From: JBCCXZ01 sp965228005
GTDB lineage: Bacteria; Planctomycetota; Planctomycetia; Pirellulales; Lacipirellulaceae
Direction: 5' to 3'
NCBI GenBank assembly: GCA_965228005.1
Contig: CBDDGV010000003.1
Coordinates: forward strand, 62,001-126,000
Length of the DNA stretch: 64,000 nt
Below are positions 1 to 8,215 of the stretch, piece by piece. Positions within the stretch are counted from its first letter, which is position 1, and every line of letters begins with the position of its first letter. The notes below the pieces were generated by a model. That model was not told the DNA's origin. It saw only the letters and a list, made by a program, of their open reading frames with translations, and made no database searches. The translations under genes were made by a program, and so were the position numbers.

Positions 1-459
1 ATGCGGTGGCGGTACGGCGATACGAACCCGGTCTTGGCTTCGGCAGACACCAGCCTGATTGAAGTCGGCGACCTCGTAGTCCTCAGCGCGGGCAACGCCG
101 TCTCCGCGGCGACGTTCGCCAGTGCGGGTTCGGAGCCCGCCAACCAAGAAGCGTTCCACGACGCGTTCCTCGGCGTTGCGATGCAACAATCGCCCGAGGG
201 TGAGACCCGCCCCATCCGGGTCGCTACCAGCGGAGTGTTTGAGTTCGACAGCGCCTCTGCCACCTACGAGATCGGCGGCCTGCTGGGCACCCACGAGCCG
301 GCCACCGGAGCGGAGCTCTACAACCAATCGGTCGCGTCTGTTGCGACTCCCAACCTGGCCGTGGGGCGGTGTGTTCGGCGCCAGCCGCAGGGCGCGACCA
401 AGGTGTTGGTCGACGTGGTGAGCACGGTGGTCCGCGGCGGTCCTCAGGCTGCCGCGTAA
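1..459 (+). CDS. Phage capsid cement (decoration) protein-like, probably 5'-truncated by window edge
   Basis: The 152 visible residues resemble capsid cement/decoration proteins of the DUF2190 type. They open with WRYGDTNPV followed by IEVGDLVVL, the region where this family has its conserved N-terminal beta strand, and end in a strand-rich domain. Because similarity begins at the very first residues and the ATG is at base 1, the true start may lie upstream of the window. It sits 52 bp before a major-capsid-like gene on the same strand, which is the usual order in head morphogenesis modules. Seen: sequence and context. Inferred: role on the virion surface. Confidence 0.6.
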   Translation: MRWRYGDTNPVLASADTSLIEVGDLVVLSAGNAVSAATFASAGSEPANQEAFHDAFLGVAMQQSPEGETRPIRVATSGVFEFDSASATYEIGGLLGTHEPATGAELYNQSVASVATPNLAVGRCVRRQPQGATKVLVDVVSTVVRGGPQAAA

Positions 460-511
460 CCGGCAGGCTCCGGGGCCATCTCACAAGAAACACCCAATAA
501 GGAACCAAAGA

Positions 512-1672
512 GTGGGCATCAACTACCGCGAAGTGAAACGGCGATTCGAGCTGGACGGCGGCGAGGCAACGGTCCGGCATTTCAGCGAAGCGCTTGAAAA
601 GAAACACTTGTCTCCAGACGACTTCAGTATCCGTGGTCTGGCCGAGGCACTCATCCCAGAGGGCCCCGCCTGGGTGAACAGGCTCGACCCCCGCAACGGC
701 GACGGAGTGACCGTACAAGAGGCGTTCGACGGCATCGACAGCACCGCATTCCAATCCGTGACCGGACAGGTCATCCGGACGCGCGTGCTCGAATCCTACC
801 GACACGAAGCGTTTGTAGCCTCCAGGTTGGTGCGCACGATCCCGACGCGTCTCGACGGCGAGAAGCTGCCGATGATCGGTCAGGTTCACGACGACATCAC
901 CGAAGTCGGTCCGGGGATGCCGTACCCGAACCTCGGTTTCAGTGAGAGTTACGTCGAGACGCCCCCCACGGAGAAGCGAGGCTGCATCGTTCCCATAACG
1001 CGGGAGGCGATATTTTTCGACCGGAGCAATCTCATCCTCAGCCGTGCCGCGGAGGTGGGCGAGGTGCTCGGCTTGAACAAGGAGAAGCGCATCCTCGACA
1101 CGGTGCTCGGCATCAACAACCCCTACAAGTTCAACGGGCAGAGCACCAACACGTACCTGCTGTCGGGCGCATGGGCGAATGAACTGCCCGGCAACGAGCT
1201 GTTGGATTGGTCCAATGTCGACGCCGCAGAACAGCTCATGGCCGACATCTTGGACCCGAACACCGGCGAGCCGGTCCTGCTTCGGGCGACGAACGTGCTC
1301 GTCATGCCGGCGTACAGGCACAACGCCCACCGGATCTTCAACGCCAGCGAAATCACCTACACGAATCCAGGAGGCGACAAACAGACCACCAGCGCAAACC
1401 CGCTGGGCAACTACACCGTGAACGAGAGCCGGATCGCGTACCGCCGGCTGCTCGCCGCGGGCGTGCAGTTCCAGGCTGCTCAGAAGCAGTGGTTCCTGGG
1501 CGACTTCCAGAAGGCTTTCGCCTACATGGAGAACTGGCCGATCACGGTCACTCAGGCCCCGCTCGGCGGCGAGGCGGAGTTCTCCAACGACATCGTTATG
1601 CGGTTCAAGGCGAGCGAACGAGGCGCTGCGGCGGTACTGGACCCGCGGTACGTCGTGAAGAACACGGCTTAG
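512..1672 (+). CDS. Phage-type major capsid protein
   Basis: This 386-residue protein has the size and build of an HK97-fold or Mu gpT-like major head subunit. It has a charged helical N terminus, a central segment KRGCIVPITREAIFFD of the type seen in major capsid proteins, and a beta-rich C-terminal half. The start is GTG with a weak AAGGAA upstream. It follows the cement-like gene and precedes a series of tightly packed small structural genes on the same strand. No portal, terminase or protease is visible, but the window begins only just upstream. The family call rests on context plus general features. Confidence 0.65.
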   Translation: MGINYREVKRRFELDGGEATVRHFSEALEKKHLSPDDFSIRGLAEALIPEGPAWVNRLDPRNGDGVTVQEAFDGIDSTAFQSVTGQVIRTRVLESYRHEAFVASRLVRTIPTRLDGEKLPMIGQVHDDITEVGPGMPYPNLGFSESYVETPPTEKRGCIVPITREAIFFDRSNLILSRAAEVGEVLGLNKEKRILDTVLGINNPYKFNGQSTNTYLLSGAWANELPGNELLDWSNVDAAEQLMADILDPNTGEPVLLRATNVLVMPAYRHNAHRIFNASEITYTNPGGDKQTTSANPLGNYTVNESRIAYRRLLAAGVQFQAAQKQWFLGDFQKAFAYMENWPITVTQAPLGGEAEFSNDIVMRFKASERGAAAVLDPRYVVKNTA

Positions 1673-1767
1673 TCAGGAACCGCACCGACCTCAGCAGAGC
1701 GGAGCCGGCGCGCACCGCCGGCCCCGCTCTTGCGGCGGTCATCCAAACCACTTAGGAGGCGAACGTT

Positions 1768-2253
1768 ATGGCTGCCGGCGATACCCTCGTCGTCTTCGAT
1801 GCATTGGCCAATCTTCCGCCCGCTTCGGACTACGCGGCGCCGGTTCTCCGGGGAGACTTTGTGGCGCTCCGGTTCGGCGGCGCGGGCGACCAACGGGCGG
1901 TCTTCCTCGCGGTCGTCCCTTCCGCTTACGGCGGCAACGGGGTTTCCTGCGTGGTTCATTACACTACCGAAACGGCAACTGCCGGCGCGGCGCTCTTACA
2001 ACTGGGCGTCACGGCGCTAGTTCCGGGCGAAAGCCTCGACAACCCTGCAGCAGCGCCGCAGAACACACAGTTGTCGCTCCCGGCCCCGAGCACGGCAGGA
2101 GACCTCGCCGAGCAGGAGTCGCTCAGCATCCCGCTGTCGGAGACCGTGAAAGGCCAGCACTTCATGCTGGCTGTGGAGCGACTGGCTTCCGACCCCTTAG
2201 ACACGGTAGCGGATGGATTGGATGTGATCTCCATCGAAGTGAAGGAGTCCTAG
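1768..2253 (+). CDS. Phage-associated structural protein, unknown function
   Basis: I do not recognise this 161-residue protein. It has one of the clearest ribosome-binding sites in the window (AGGAGG eight bases before the ATG) and lies between the capsid gene and a LamG-like gene, so it is probably expressed with the virion genes. The sequence is beta-rich and small-residue-rich, has no signal peptide or membrane segment, and looks like a head-associated or accessory particle protein. The next gene begins 2 bp after its stop. Confidence 0.55.
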   Translation: MAAGDTLVVFDALANLPPASDYAAPVLRGDFVALRFGGAGDQRAVFLAVVPSAYGGNGVSCVVHYTTETATAGAALLQLGVTALVPGESLDNPAAAPQNTQLSLPAPSTAGDLAEQESLSIPLSETVKGQHFMLAVERLASDPLDTVADGLDVISIEVKES

Positions 2254-2255
2254 CT

Positions 2256-3032
2256 TTGGCCGCGACTATCAACGCCTCGACTTGGATTGACCTGGGCGGC
2301 TTGGCGATCACCGGCTACCCGTTCACGGTCTCCGGTTGGTTTAGAACGTTCACCACCGGAAGCAAACAGACCTTCGTCGAGTTTGTGGACGCTCTAGGGA
2401 CTTCAAGCCAATCGCTCCTTTACGGCGGGCACTCCGGCGGCTGGGCCGCAGCGCTGTCCGTTCACCAAGGCGTGGCCGGAGCGGCTCTCTCGGTCAGTTC
2501 GATTCAGACCGGCGTGTGGCACCACCTTGCCGGCGTCTTCCGAGCCTTCAACAGCCGTTCGATCTACTTCGATGGCGTTCTTGAAGACACAAGCGCGAAC
2601 CAACGAAACTTCGAACCTCTGACCCAATACTCCCTAGGCGGCATATCACTCCCGGGATCATTCGACACGGCGGAGCTGGGCATCTGGAGAAGCGAAGTCC
2701 CCTCCGACCAGATCGCCGCCATGGCTGCTGGGGTCAGCCCCCTCGGGCTGCCGTGCCGCAGCGACCTGGTCGCCTACCACGACTTCATTGCACGCGGCAA
2801 CCGCCCAGGGCTGGGCCCTCAGGCGACCTGGTCGCAGGACCCGCTTCCGACGCCGCATCCGCGGGTCTTCTCTGCTCGGAGGGCCCCTGTGTTCGCACAA
2901 CGGGGGCCCGCCCCCGGACCGTTCTGGGAAGCCGTGTCCCAAAGTTACTCAGCGGGAGCGGCCGCCGCTGAAGTGTGGGTCGCTGGCGTGGTCTGTAACG
3001 ATCTCGAACCTTCTGCGGAGGTCATCTCCTGA
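2256..3032 (+). CDS. LamG/concanavalin-like domain protein in phage block
   Basis: The 258-residue product has a LamG-type jelly-roll signature: FTVSGWFRTF near residues 23-32, WHHLAGVFR near 88-96, YFDGVLEDT shortly after, and a later LGIWRSEVPSDQIAAM segment. This matches the laminin-G-like/pentraxin fold. The start is TTG, just 2 bp after the previous stop, and the stop overlaps the next ATG (TGATG), which implies translational coupling. LamG domains in phage structural blocks can bind sugars or form tail/fibre decorations. That role is inferred. A start other than TTG is not apparent. Confidence 0.65.
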   Translation: MAATINASTWIDLGGLAITGYPFTVSGWFRTFTTGSKQTFVEFVDALGTSSQSLLYGGHSGGWAAALSVHQGVAGAALSVSSIQTGVWHHLAGVFRAFNSRSIYFDGVLEDTSANQRNFEPLTQYSLGGISLPGSFDTAELGIWRSEVPSDQIAAMAAGVSPLGLPCRSDLVAYHDFIARGNRPGLGPQATWSQDPLPTPHPRVFSARRAPVFAQRGPAPGPFWEAVSQSYSAGAAAAEVWVAGVVCNDLEPSAEVIS

Positions 3033-3430
3033 TGTCGACAGCACGCGACGTTTACGGAACCGTCTACAACAGCGGCACGGCGGTCCTCATGGCCCGGGTC
3101 GTCAACTCGTCGGGCCAGAACCTGATACAAGCTCACGTTTCCTCGATCAGTTACTCGGTGTTCGAGCTGCCCGTGCACGGCCAGGGCTCGCAAACGCCGG
3201 TAACAGGACACGAGAACGTCGGCCTCAGCGTCGGCGATGTTATCTTCGACACCCTGCAGAACAACGAATCCTGGAACGTGGATTCGACCGGCTACAACTT
3301 CCGGCACGAGATCGACGTTTCTACTGCTGAAGCGTTTACAACCCCCGGTGCGACCTACTGGGTGAGGTATGAGGTCACGCCGGTCCAAGGACAGAAAGTC
3401 GTCTTCCGATTCAAACTGAGGTGCCTGTAA
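3032..3430 (+). CDS. Small beta-rich phage-block protein, unknown
   Basis: This 132-residue protein has no family I can name. It is coupled to its neighbours by TGATG upstream and TAATG downstream overlaps, so it belongs to the same transcript as the LamG-like gene. The sequence alternates hydrophobic and polar residues (for example SSISYSVFELPVHG and TYWVRYEVTPV), suggesting a beta sandwich. It has no signal peptide or transmembrane segment. A small tail, neck or fibre-associated component is plausible from context only. Confidence 0.5.
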   Translation: MSTARDVYGTVYNSGTAVLMARVVNSSGQNLIQAHVSSISYSVFELPVHGQGSQTPVTGHENVGLSVGDVIFDTLQNNESWNVDSTGYNFRHEIDVSTAEAFTTPGATYWVRYEVTPVQGQKVVFRFKLRCL

Positions 3431-3645
3431 TGCCTAGTGATGCAGAACAGTTGGCCGTCATCCGGAGCCAAGCGCTGGCGCAGATCGCCGACGTGACCGC
3501 ACAGCCCAAGCCCAGCTACGTCATCGACGGGCAGCGTGTGGACTGGACGGAGTACGTGGCTTCCCTGCGGGCCACCGTGGAGTGGTGCGACCAGAAGGCC
3601 TCGGACCAGCAACCATACGAAATCCAATCCTGGGGTGTGACCTGA
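3430..3645 (+). CDS. Small phage-block protein (71 aa), unknown
   Basis: The product starts MPSDAEQLAVIRSQAL. The ATG at 3430 was chosen over a GTG three codons earlier because it forms a TAATG overlap with the preceding gene. The sequence is helical, with a central segment (YVIDGQRVDWTEYVASL) of the kind seen in small head-completion-like or linker proteins near phage structural genes. That resemblance is weak. The stop overlaps the next start by TGATG. Confidence 0.5.
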   Translation: MPSDAEQLAVIRSQALAQIADVTAQPKPSYVIDGQRVDWTEYVASLRATVEWCDQKASDQQPYEIQSWGVT

Positions 3646-4280
3646 TGGCGATCTCTATCCATGCCGCAGAAGACTTCGCTGATGTCGTGCTCGGCGAGGA
3701 GGTTACGCTCTACCCCCGCGGCAGCAGCGACCCGGCGCCCGTGCCCAACGCGCTGCGCGGGCCGACCAGTTCCGCTTTAGAAGACCCAGACCAGAGCGCG
3801 GTGGTTGCGGCCGATACCAAGTGGAGCCTGCAGGTAGCGGCTTCGCATCCGGACCCGCAAGTGGGCGACGCGCTCGTGGACAGCAACGGTCGGGCGTCCG
3901 TGATCCTCCGCGTGCAGTACTCGCATCTGCTGAACAAGTGGAGCCTTGAGGCGAGGAGTCTCGCTATCCCTCCCTTGTTCGCTGAAAGCGTCAGCCTGCA
4001 AAGGCCGATTGTCGAAGGAGGGGTGACGACCGGCTGGCGGCTTGTCTCGATGGCTTGCCCTGCGCTGGTCGCACTCGAGTCGATCTCAGTGGACGACCCG
4101 AATGCCGCGGACCCTGTCGTCTCGACCTCCTACCGGGTGTCCTTCGTTGAGCCGGTTGAGGCGACCGCAGGGGATCGATTCGTCACCGCAAGCGGAGACG
4201 CTTTCCTGCTGGCCGACGTGGAGTTGCCGGTTCGCCTCGGCGCATCGTTCTCGGTCCGCGTTGTTCCAGAGAGCACCTAG
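3645..4280 (+). CDS. Phage-block structural protein, unknown
   Basis: This 211-residue protein begins MAISIHAAEDFADVVLGEEV. The ATG at 3645 overlaps the previous stop and was preferred over an upstream GTG that would run into the previous gene. It is the last plus-strand gene of the structural block and is followed by a converging regulator 41 bp away. It is beta-rich, without signal peptide or membrane segment, and contains no motif I recognise. A particle or adsorption component is inferred only from the operon. Confidence 0.5.
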   Translation: MAISIHAAEDFADVVLGEEVTLYPRGSSDPAPVPNALRGPTSSALEDPDQSAVVAADTKWSLQVAASHPDPQVGDALVDSNGRASVILRVQYSHLLNKWSLEARSLAIPPLFAESVSLQRPIVEGGVTTGWRLVSMACPALVALESISVDDPNAADPVVSTSYRVSFVEPVEATAGDRFVTASGDAFLLADVELPVRLGASFSVRVVPEST

Positions 4281-4321
4281 TGCGCTTCTGAGGCCTCCCA
4301 ACTCCAAAAGAACGACGCGTC

Positions 4322-4840
4322 CTACTCTTTGAGAGTCACCTTGCGGTAGAGGACCTGGATCAATTCGCGCAGCACGTCCTGATGAGAGCTTTCCAGCACG
4401 AGAGCAGCCTGATGCAACAGCTCGCGCTTCTGATTCATCCTTTCGGCCGCTTCGACGGCCCCCTCGACCGTCAGCCCGCCGCCGACACCCACACGGCTGT
4501 AGAGCTCGTCGAAGTCCTCTTCTGACCATTGGTGGAAGACCTCAGGAAAAGAGTCGATGGCCTCGGTCACGATTGGATTCGTGTCACGGTCGAAGCCGGA
4601 GCCCACGGACAGAAGGCTCTGGAACAACTCGTCGGTTCCGACGCCAAGGCCGTCGGCGAGTTTCCTCAGCGTTCTTGCGTGGGGCTTGGTTGTTCCCCGC
4701 AGCAGGGACCCCAGGGTGCGAGCGTCCACCCCTGATGCCTCGACGACATCCTGGAATGTCATGTCCAATTTCGCCATCAGACGCCTGACGTTTCTTACGT
4801 ACAGGCGTTGGGGCTCGATTTCGGGCGTCTGCCGAGCCAT
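4322..4840 (-). CDS. XRE-family helix-turn-helix regulator
   Basis: The 172-residue protein carries an N-terminal XRE/Cro-type helix-turn-helix at about residues 15-70 (MTFQDVVEASGVDARTLGSLLRG as recognition region; LRKLADGLGVGTDEL as the following helices) and a helical C-terminal half. It is transcribed against the structural genes and sits at the edge of the phage-like block, the usual place for a phage or element repressor. The internal ATG giving MARQTPEIE was chosen because a more upstream ATG lies inside a palindrome that could be its operator. Family assignment is firm; the target is inferred. Confidence 0.75.
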   Translation of the reverse strand: MARQTPEIEPQRLYVRNVRRLMAKLDMTFQDVVEASGVDARTLGSLLRGTTKPHARTLRKLADGLGVGTDELFQSLLSVGSGFDRDTNPIVTEAIDSFPEVFHQWSEEDFDELYSRVGVGGGLTVEGAVEAAERMNQKRELLHQAALVLESSHQDVLRELIQVLYRKVTLKE

Positions 4841-4882
4841 GATGGATGGGACGGGAAAGGGGGGGCTTGGATTGCAGGAGTG

Positions 4883-4896
4883 TGTACATGAGTACA
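4883..4896. promoter_or_regulatory. Inverted repeat, candidate operator
   Basis: TGTAC-ATGA-GTACA is a perfect 5-bp inverted repeat with a 4-bp spacer, 42 bp upstream of the XRE regulator start and in the gap to the plus-strand monooxygenase gene. Spacing and position suit a dimeric repressor site. The GTAC-N4-GTAC core is also similar to some LexA boxes, so control by LexA cannot be excluded. Confidence 0.35.
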
Positions 4897-5002
4897 TTAT
4901 TCTCCGCAGATGTCAATTGTTCCTCGCCGCCTCACCGGGAATTGCACGGGGTCCGCCAGATAGGCCACAGCATTTCAACCAGGCTGCGGCAGCCTGTATC
5001 AG

Positions 5003-6316
5003 ATGCAACGGGAACTGATGGAAAAGGTCTGCGTGATTGGCGCCGGCACGTCCGGTTTGGCGGCCCTCAAGCGGCTAAACGAAGCCGGCGTCCCAGCAAT
5101 CTGCTACGAAGCCCACGAAGACCTGGGCGGAAACTGGAACATCGTGTGCCCCGCGAGCAGCATCAACGAGTCGACCCACCTGATCTCCTCGAAGGGGCTC
5201 ACCGAGTACAACGACTACCCGATGCCTGATCACTTCCCCGATTATCCCGGCCACAAACAAGTGATCGAGTATCTGAGGGGTTACGCAGAGCATTTCGGCC
5301 TACGGAACTACATCCGCTTCCGATCCGCCGTGCGCAGCATCCAACCTCTGAGCGAAGAGGCCGGCGACAGCGGTTGGAGGGTTGAGCTGGACGACGGGAC
5401 CGCTAGCGAGTTCACGGCGGTGGTCATCGCAAACGGCCACAACTGGGACCCCCGCTGGCCCGACTACCCCGGCGAATTCACGGGTGAGAGGCTCCACTCT
5501 TCTCAGTACAAGAGCGCGAAAGCGCTCCGCGACAAGCGAGTGCTCGTAGTCGGCGGGGGCAATTCGGGGTGCGACATCGCGGCCGAAGCGGCTGTCCACG
5601 CGGCCCGTGCCGAGCTCAGCTGGCGGAGGGGTTACTACGTGCTGCCCAAGTTCTTCCGGGGCGTGCCGATCGATCAATGGGGCGACTTCCTCCACCGCCT
5701 GCGGCTGCCGCTGTGGCTGCGCCGCCGTATCGCGTTGCTTGCCGCTCGGTGGGCGCTGGGCCCCAACGCCGATTGTTCGCTGCCCAAACCCGACCACCGG
5801 CTTTTTGAGACGCACCCCATTATCAACTCGCAACTGCACCACCACATCGGCCACGGGCGGCTCGTGCTGCGGCCGGATGTCGAGCGATTCGATGGCAACA
5901 CAGCTCACTTTGTAGATGGATCGCACGAATCATTCGATATGGTCGTCTACGCGACGGGCTTCAAGCTGACGATGCCCTTTCTCGACGATCGGTTCTTGCC
6001 CGCCCAAGACGGCAACCGGGGGTTCTTTTTGAACGTGTTCCATCCCGAACGCGACGACCTGTTCGTAGCCGGGATGATCCAGCCCGACAGCGGGCAGTGG
6101 GGCCTGGTCGACGACCAGGCTCTGGCCATCGCCAAGTTCCTGGCCGCAAAGAACGAAGGCGCCCCTGCGGCTTCCTGGTTCAGAGATCACAAACGCACAA
6201 CGCACTCAGACTCTCAGGAGCGCATCACCTATGTGGACTCGCCCCGACACGACCTGGAGGTTGAGTACTTCAGCTACCGCCGGCGCCTCCGGCGCCTGCA
6301 GGCACAGCTCAATTGA
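5003..6316 (+). CDS. Flavin-containing monooxygenase (class B flavoprotein)
   Basis: The 437-residue protein has the full FMO layout: an N-terminal FAD Rossmann motif GAGTSGLAAL (residues 13-22), the family fingerprint FTGERLHSSQY (about 157-167), an NADPH-binding motif GGGNSGCDIA (about 183-192), and the C-terminal VYATGF motif (about 315). Such enzymes use NADPH and O2 to oxygenate soft nucleophiles; the substrate here is unknown. An ATG at 5018 (MEKVCVIG) is an equally good start and places the Rossmann strand nearer the N terminus. It stands alone, facing an MBL-hydrolase gene convergently. Confidence 0.88.
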   Translation: MQRELMEKVCVIGAGTSGLAALKRLNEAGVPAICYEAHEDLGGNWNIVCPASSINESTHLISSKGLTEYNDYPMPDHFPDYPGHKQVIEYLRGYAEHFGLRNYIRFRSAVRSIQPLSEEAGDSGWRVELDDGTASEFTAVVIANGHNWDPRWPDYPGEFTGERLHSSQYKSAKALRDKRVLVVGGGNSGCDIAAEAAVHAARAELSWRRGYYVLPKFFRGVPIDQWGDFLHRLRLPLWLRRRIALLAARWALGPNADCSLPKPDHRLFETHPIINSQLHHHIGHGRLVLRPDVERFDGNTAHFVDGSHESFDMVVYATGFKLTMPFLDDRFLPAQDGNRGFFLNVFHPERDDLFVAGMIQPDSGQWGLVDDQALAIAKFLAAKNEGAPAASWFRDHKRTTHSDSQERITYVDSPRHDLEVEYFSYRRRLRRLQAQLN

Positions 6317-6339
6317 GGATCGGCCTGAAGGCGGGCGCT

Positions 6340-7080
6340 TCAGAAGTCGATCTCCATGCGGTCGACGCCCAGCTCAAGGGTTGAGCAGATATTCTTTGCA
6401 TCGGCGAGCAGGAGTTCGTCGTCGGACTGGTACATGGGGTTCATGTGGACCAGAACGGTCCTCTTGGCCCCCGACGCCGCAGCAACCCGGGCGACATCGG
6501 AAAGGCAGCTGTGCCCTGTCAATTCTGCGTGCTCGCGCATGTCGTCGTTGAAGTAGCACTCATGGACCAGTAGGTCGACACCTTGTATGAGTTCCACGTA
6601 GGGTGCATCAACGGAAGCAACCGTATCGGTCACGTAAGCAAACGATCGGCCGGGCCAGTCGATCCGGTAGCCCACTGAACCGCCGGGGTGCTCCAGCGGG
6701 AAGTGGGTCAACACTCCGCCATCCGACAGCTCTCGTTGCTGCTTCAGCGGATACATGTCCAAAGGCGGCGCGACGGGAAACAACAACTCGGAGAACAGGT
6801 GCTCCTGAATCGCTTTCAGCTTATCGGGTTCCCCGTGCACGGAGACCCGCTCGATGCCCGTGCCGTCGACGACGTTGAACAGAAAAGTCAGCCCGATAAT
6901 GTGGTCGAGATGGGCGTGCGTGAGGAAGATATCTAGCGAAGGGGTTTGCAGGTGCTCGCGCAACCGGTAAGCGGCTGTACCGGCGTCGAACACCAATCCG
7001 ATCTCGGGCAGCATCAAGCAGGCCGTCTGGCGGCGGTCGTTCGGGTGATAGCCCGTTGTGCCGAGGAGCAGCAGTTTCAT
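6340..7080 (-). CDS. MBL-fold (ribonuclease Z-like) metal-dependent hydrolase
   Basis: The 246-residue protein has the metallo-beta-lactamase motif THAHLDH (His55, His57, Asp59, His60), a later TDT segment for the bridging aspartate, and C-terminal histidines in LTGHSCLS and VLVHMNP. It resembles the RNase Z/phosphodiesterase branch rather than beta-lactamases. The specific substrate cannot be read from the sequence. It is divergent from a binding-protein gene, with only about 12 bp between the annotated starts. Confidence 0.8.
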   Translation of the reverse strand: MKLLLLGTTGYHPNDRRQTACLMLPEIGLVFDAGTAAYRLREHLQTPSLDIFLTHAHLDHIIGLTFLFNVVDGTGIERVSVHGEPDKLKAIQEHLFSELLFPVAPPLDMYPLKQQRELSDGGVLTHFPLEHPGGSVGYRIDWPGRSFAYVTDTVASVDAPYVELIQGVDLLVHECYFNDDMREHAELTGHSCLSDVARVAAASGAKRTVLVHMNPMYQSDDELLLADAKNICSTLELGVDRMEIDF

Positions 7081-7092
7081 TGAGAGCCCGCC

Positions 7093-8202
7093 GTGATGCA
7101 GAAACCAAACAGTATTCTAATCGTCGGGATCAGGTTGATCTACGATCCGCTCGCGTTTCCCCGAAGGCCCTCCGCTTCCCCAAGTGCTCTATTCCGGCGC
7201 CTGGTAGCGACCAGCGCAGTCCTGCTTTCGGGCTGCTTTCCCTCCGAACCGCAGGAGACGGTGGTCGTGTACTCGGCCCTGGACGAGCCGTTTTCTCGCC
7301 CGGTCCTGGAACGCTTCACGGAGCAGACCGGAATCCGCGTGCGTGCCAAGTACGACACCGAGTCGACCAAGACTGTTGGGCTGACCCAGGGCATCCTGGC
7401 GGAGAGGGCTCGCCCGATCTGCGATGTCTTCTGGAACAACGAGATCGTCAACACCCTCCGGTTGAGGCAAGAAGGATTGCTGGAGCCGAACCCGACTCCG
7501 GCCGCTGAGGCCTTCCCCGCAGCATTCCGGGCCGGTGATAGCACTTGGCATGGTTTCGCTGCAAGGGCAAGGGTCTTGCTGGTGAATCACGAAGTCGTTG
7601 CCGAAGAGGCGAGGCCGGCGTCGATCTACGCGCTCACCGACCCAAGGTGGAAGAAGCAATGCGCGATAGCGAAACCGCTTGCCGGCACCACCGCGACCCA
7701 CGCTATGTGCCTCTTCACGGTCCTTGGCGACGAGCGATCCACGGCCTTCTTCCGTGAAGTGAAGCAGAATGCCCGGGTGCTGTCCGGAAACAAGCAGGTT
7801 GCCATGGCGGTCGCTGCGGGGGAAGTGGCCTTCGGGCTGACCGATACCGACGACGCCATCGCCGAGGTCGAGTCGGGCAGGCCCGTGACGATCGTCTACC
7901 CCGACCAGGCGGACGGAGGATTAGGGACACTGTTCATACCCAACACGGTCGCCCGGATCAGCGGAGGACCGAACCCCGACTCGGCTCAGAAGCTGATCGA
8001 GTTCTTGCTCTCTCCGAAGGTCGAGCAGATGCTCGCTTCCGGTCCGAGTGCACAGATCCCTCTCAGCAACAGAGTCGACTCAATCACGCGCGTAGAGACG
8101 CCAGCGACGATCCGCGCTATGGAGATAGACTTTGAAGAGGCTGCCAACCGTTGGGACAAGGTTGCGCCGCTGTTGCGGGACCTGTTCGCCGCTCCGGAGT
8201 AG
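7093..8202 (+). CDS. Iron(III)-type ABC transporter substrate-binding lipoprotein
   Basis: The 369-residue protein belongs to the FbpA/FutA-like periplasmic binding family: VVVYSALDEPFSRPVLERF after the signal region, a central TDTDDAIAEVESGRPVTIVYPDQ segment, and the C-terminal IEFLLSPKVEQMLASG typical of the family. A lipobox LLSGC (Cys48 with this start) predicts lipidation. The annotated GTG gives an unusually long leader; a TTG at 7135 would leave a normal-length signal. No permease or ATPase gene is adjacent, so the partner transporter must lie elsewhere. Fe3+ specificity is by family only. Confidence 0.78.
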   Translation: MMQKPNSILIVGIRLIYDPLAFPRRPSASPSALFRRLVATSAVLLSGCFPSEPQETVVVYSALDEPFSRPVLERFTEQTGIRVRAKYDTESTKTVGLTQGILAERARPICDVFWNNEIVNTLRLRQEGLLEPNPTPAAEAFPAAFRAGDSTWHGFAARARVLLVNHEVVAEEARPASIYALTDPRWKKQCAIAKPLAGTTATHAMCLFTVLGDERSTAFFREVKQNARVLSGNKQVAMAVAAGEVAFGLTDTDDAIAEVESGRPVTIVYPDQADGGLGTLFIPNTVARISGGPNPDSAQKLIEFLLSPKVEQMLASGPSAQIPLSNRVDSITRVETPATIRAMEIDFEEAANRWDKVAPLLRDLFAAPE

Positions 8203-8215
8203 CGGGCTGCTCGAG

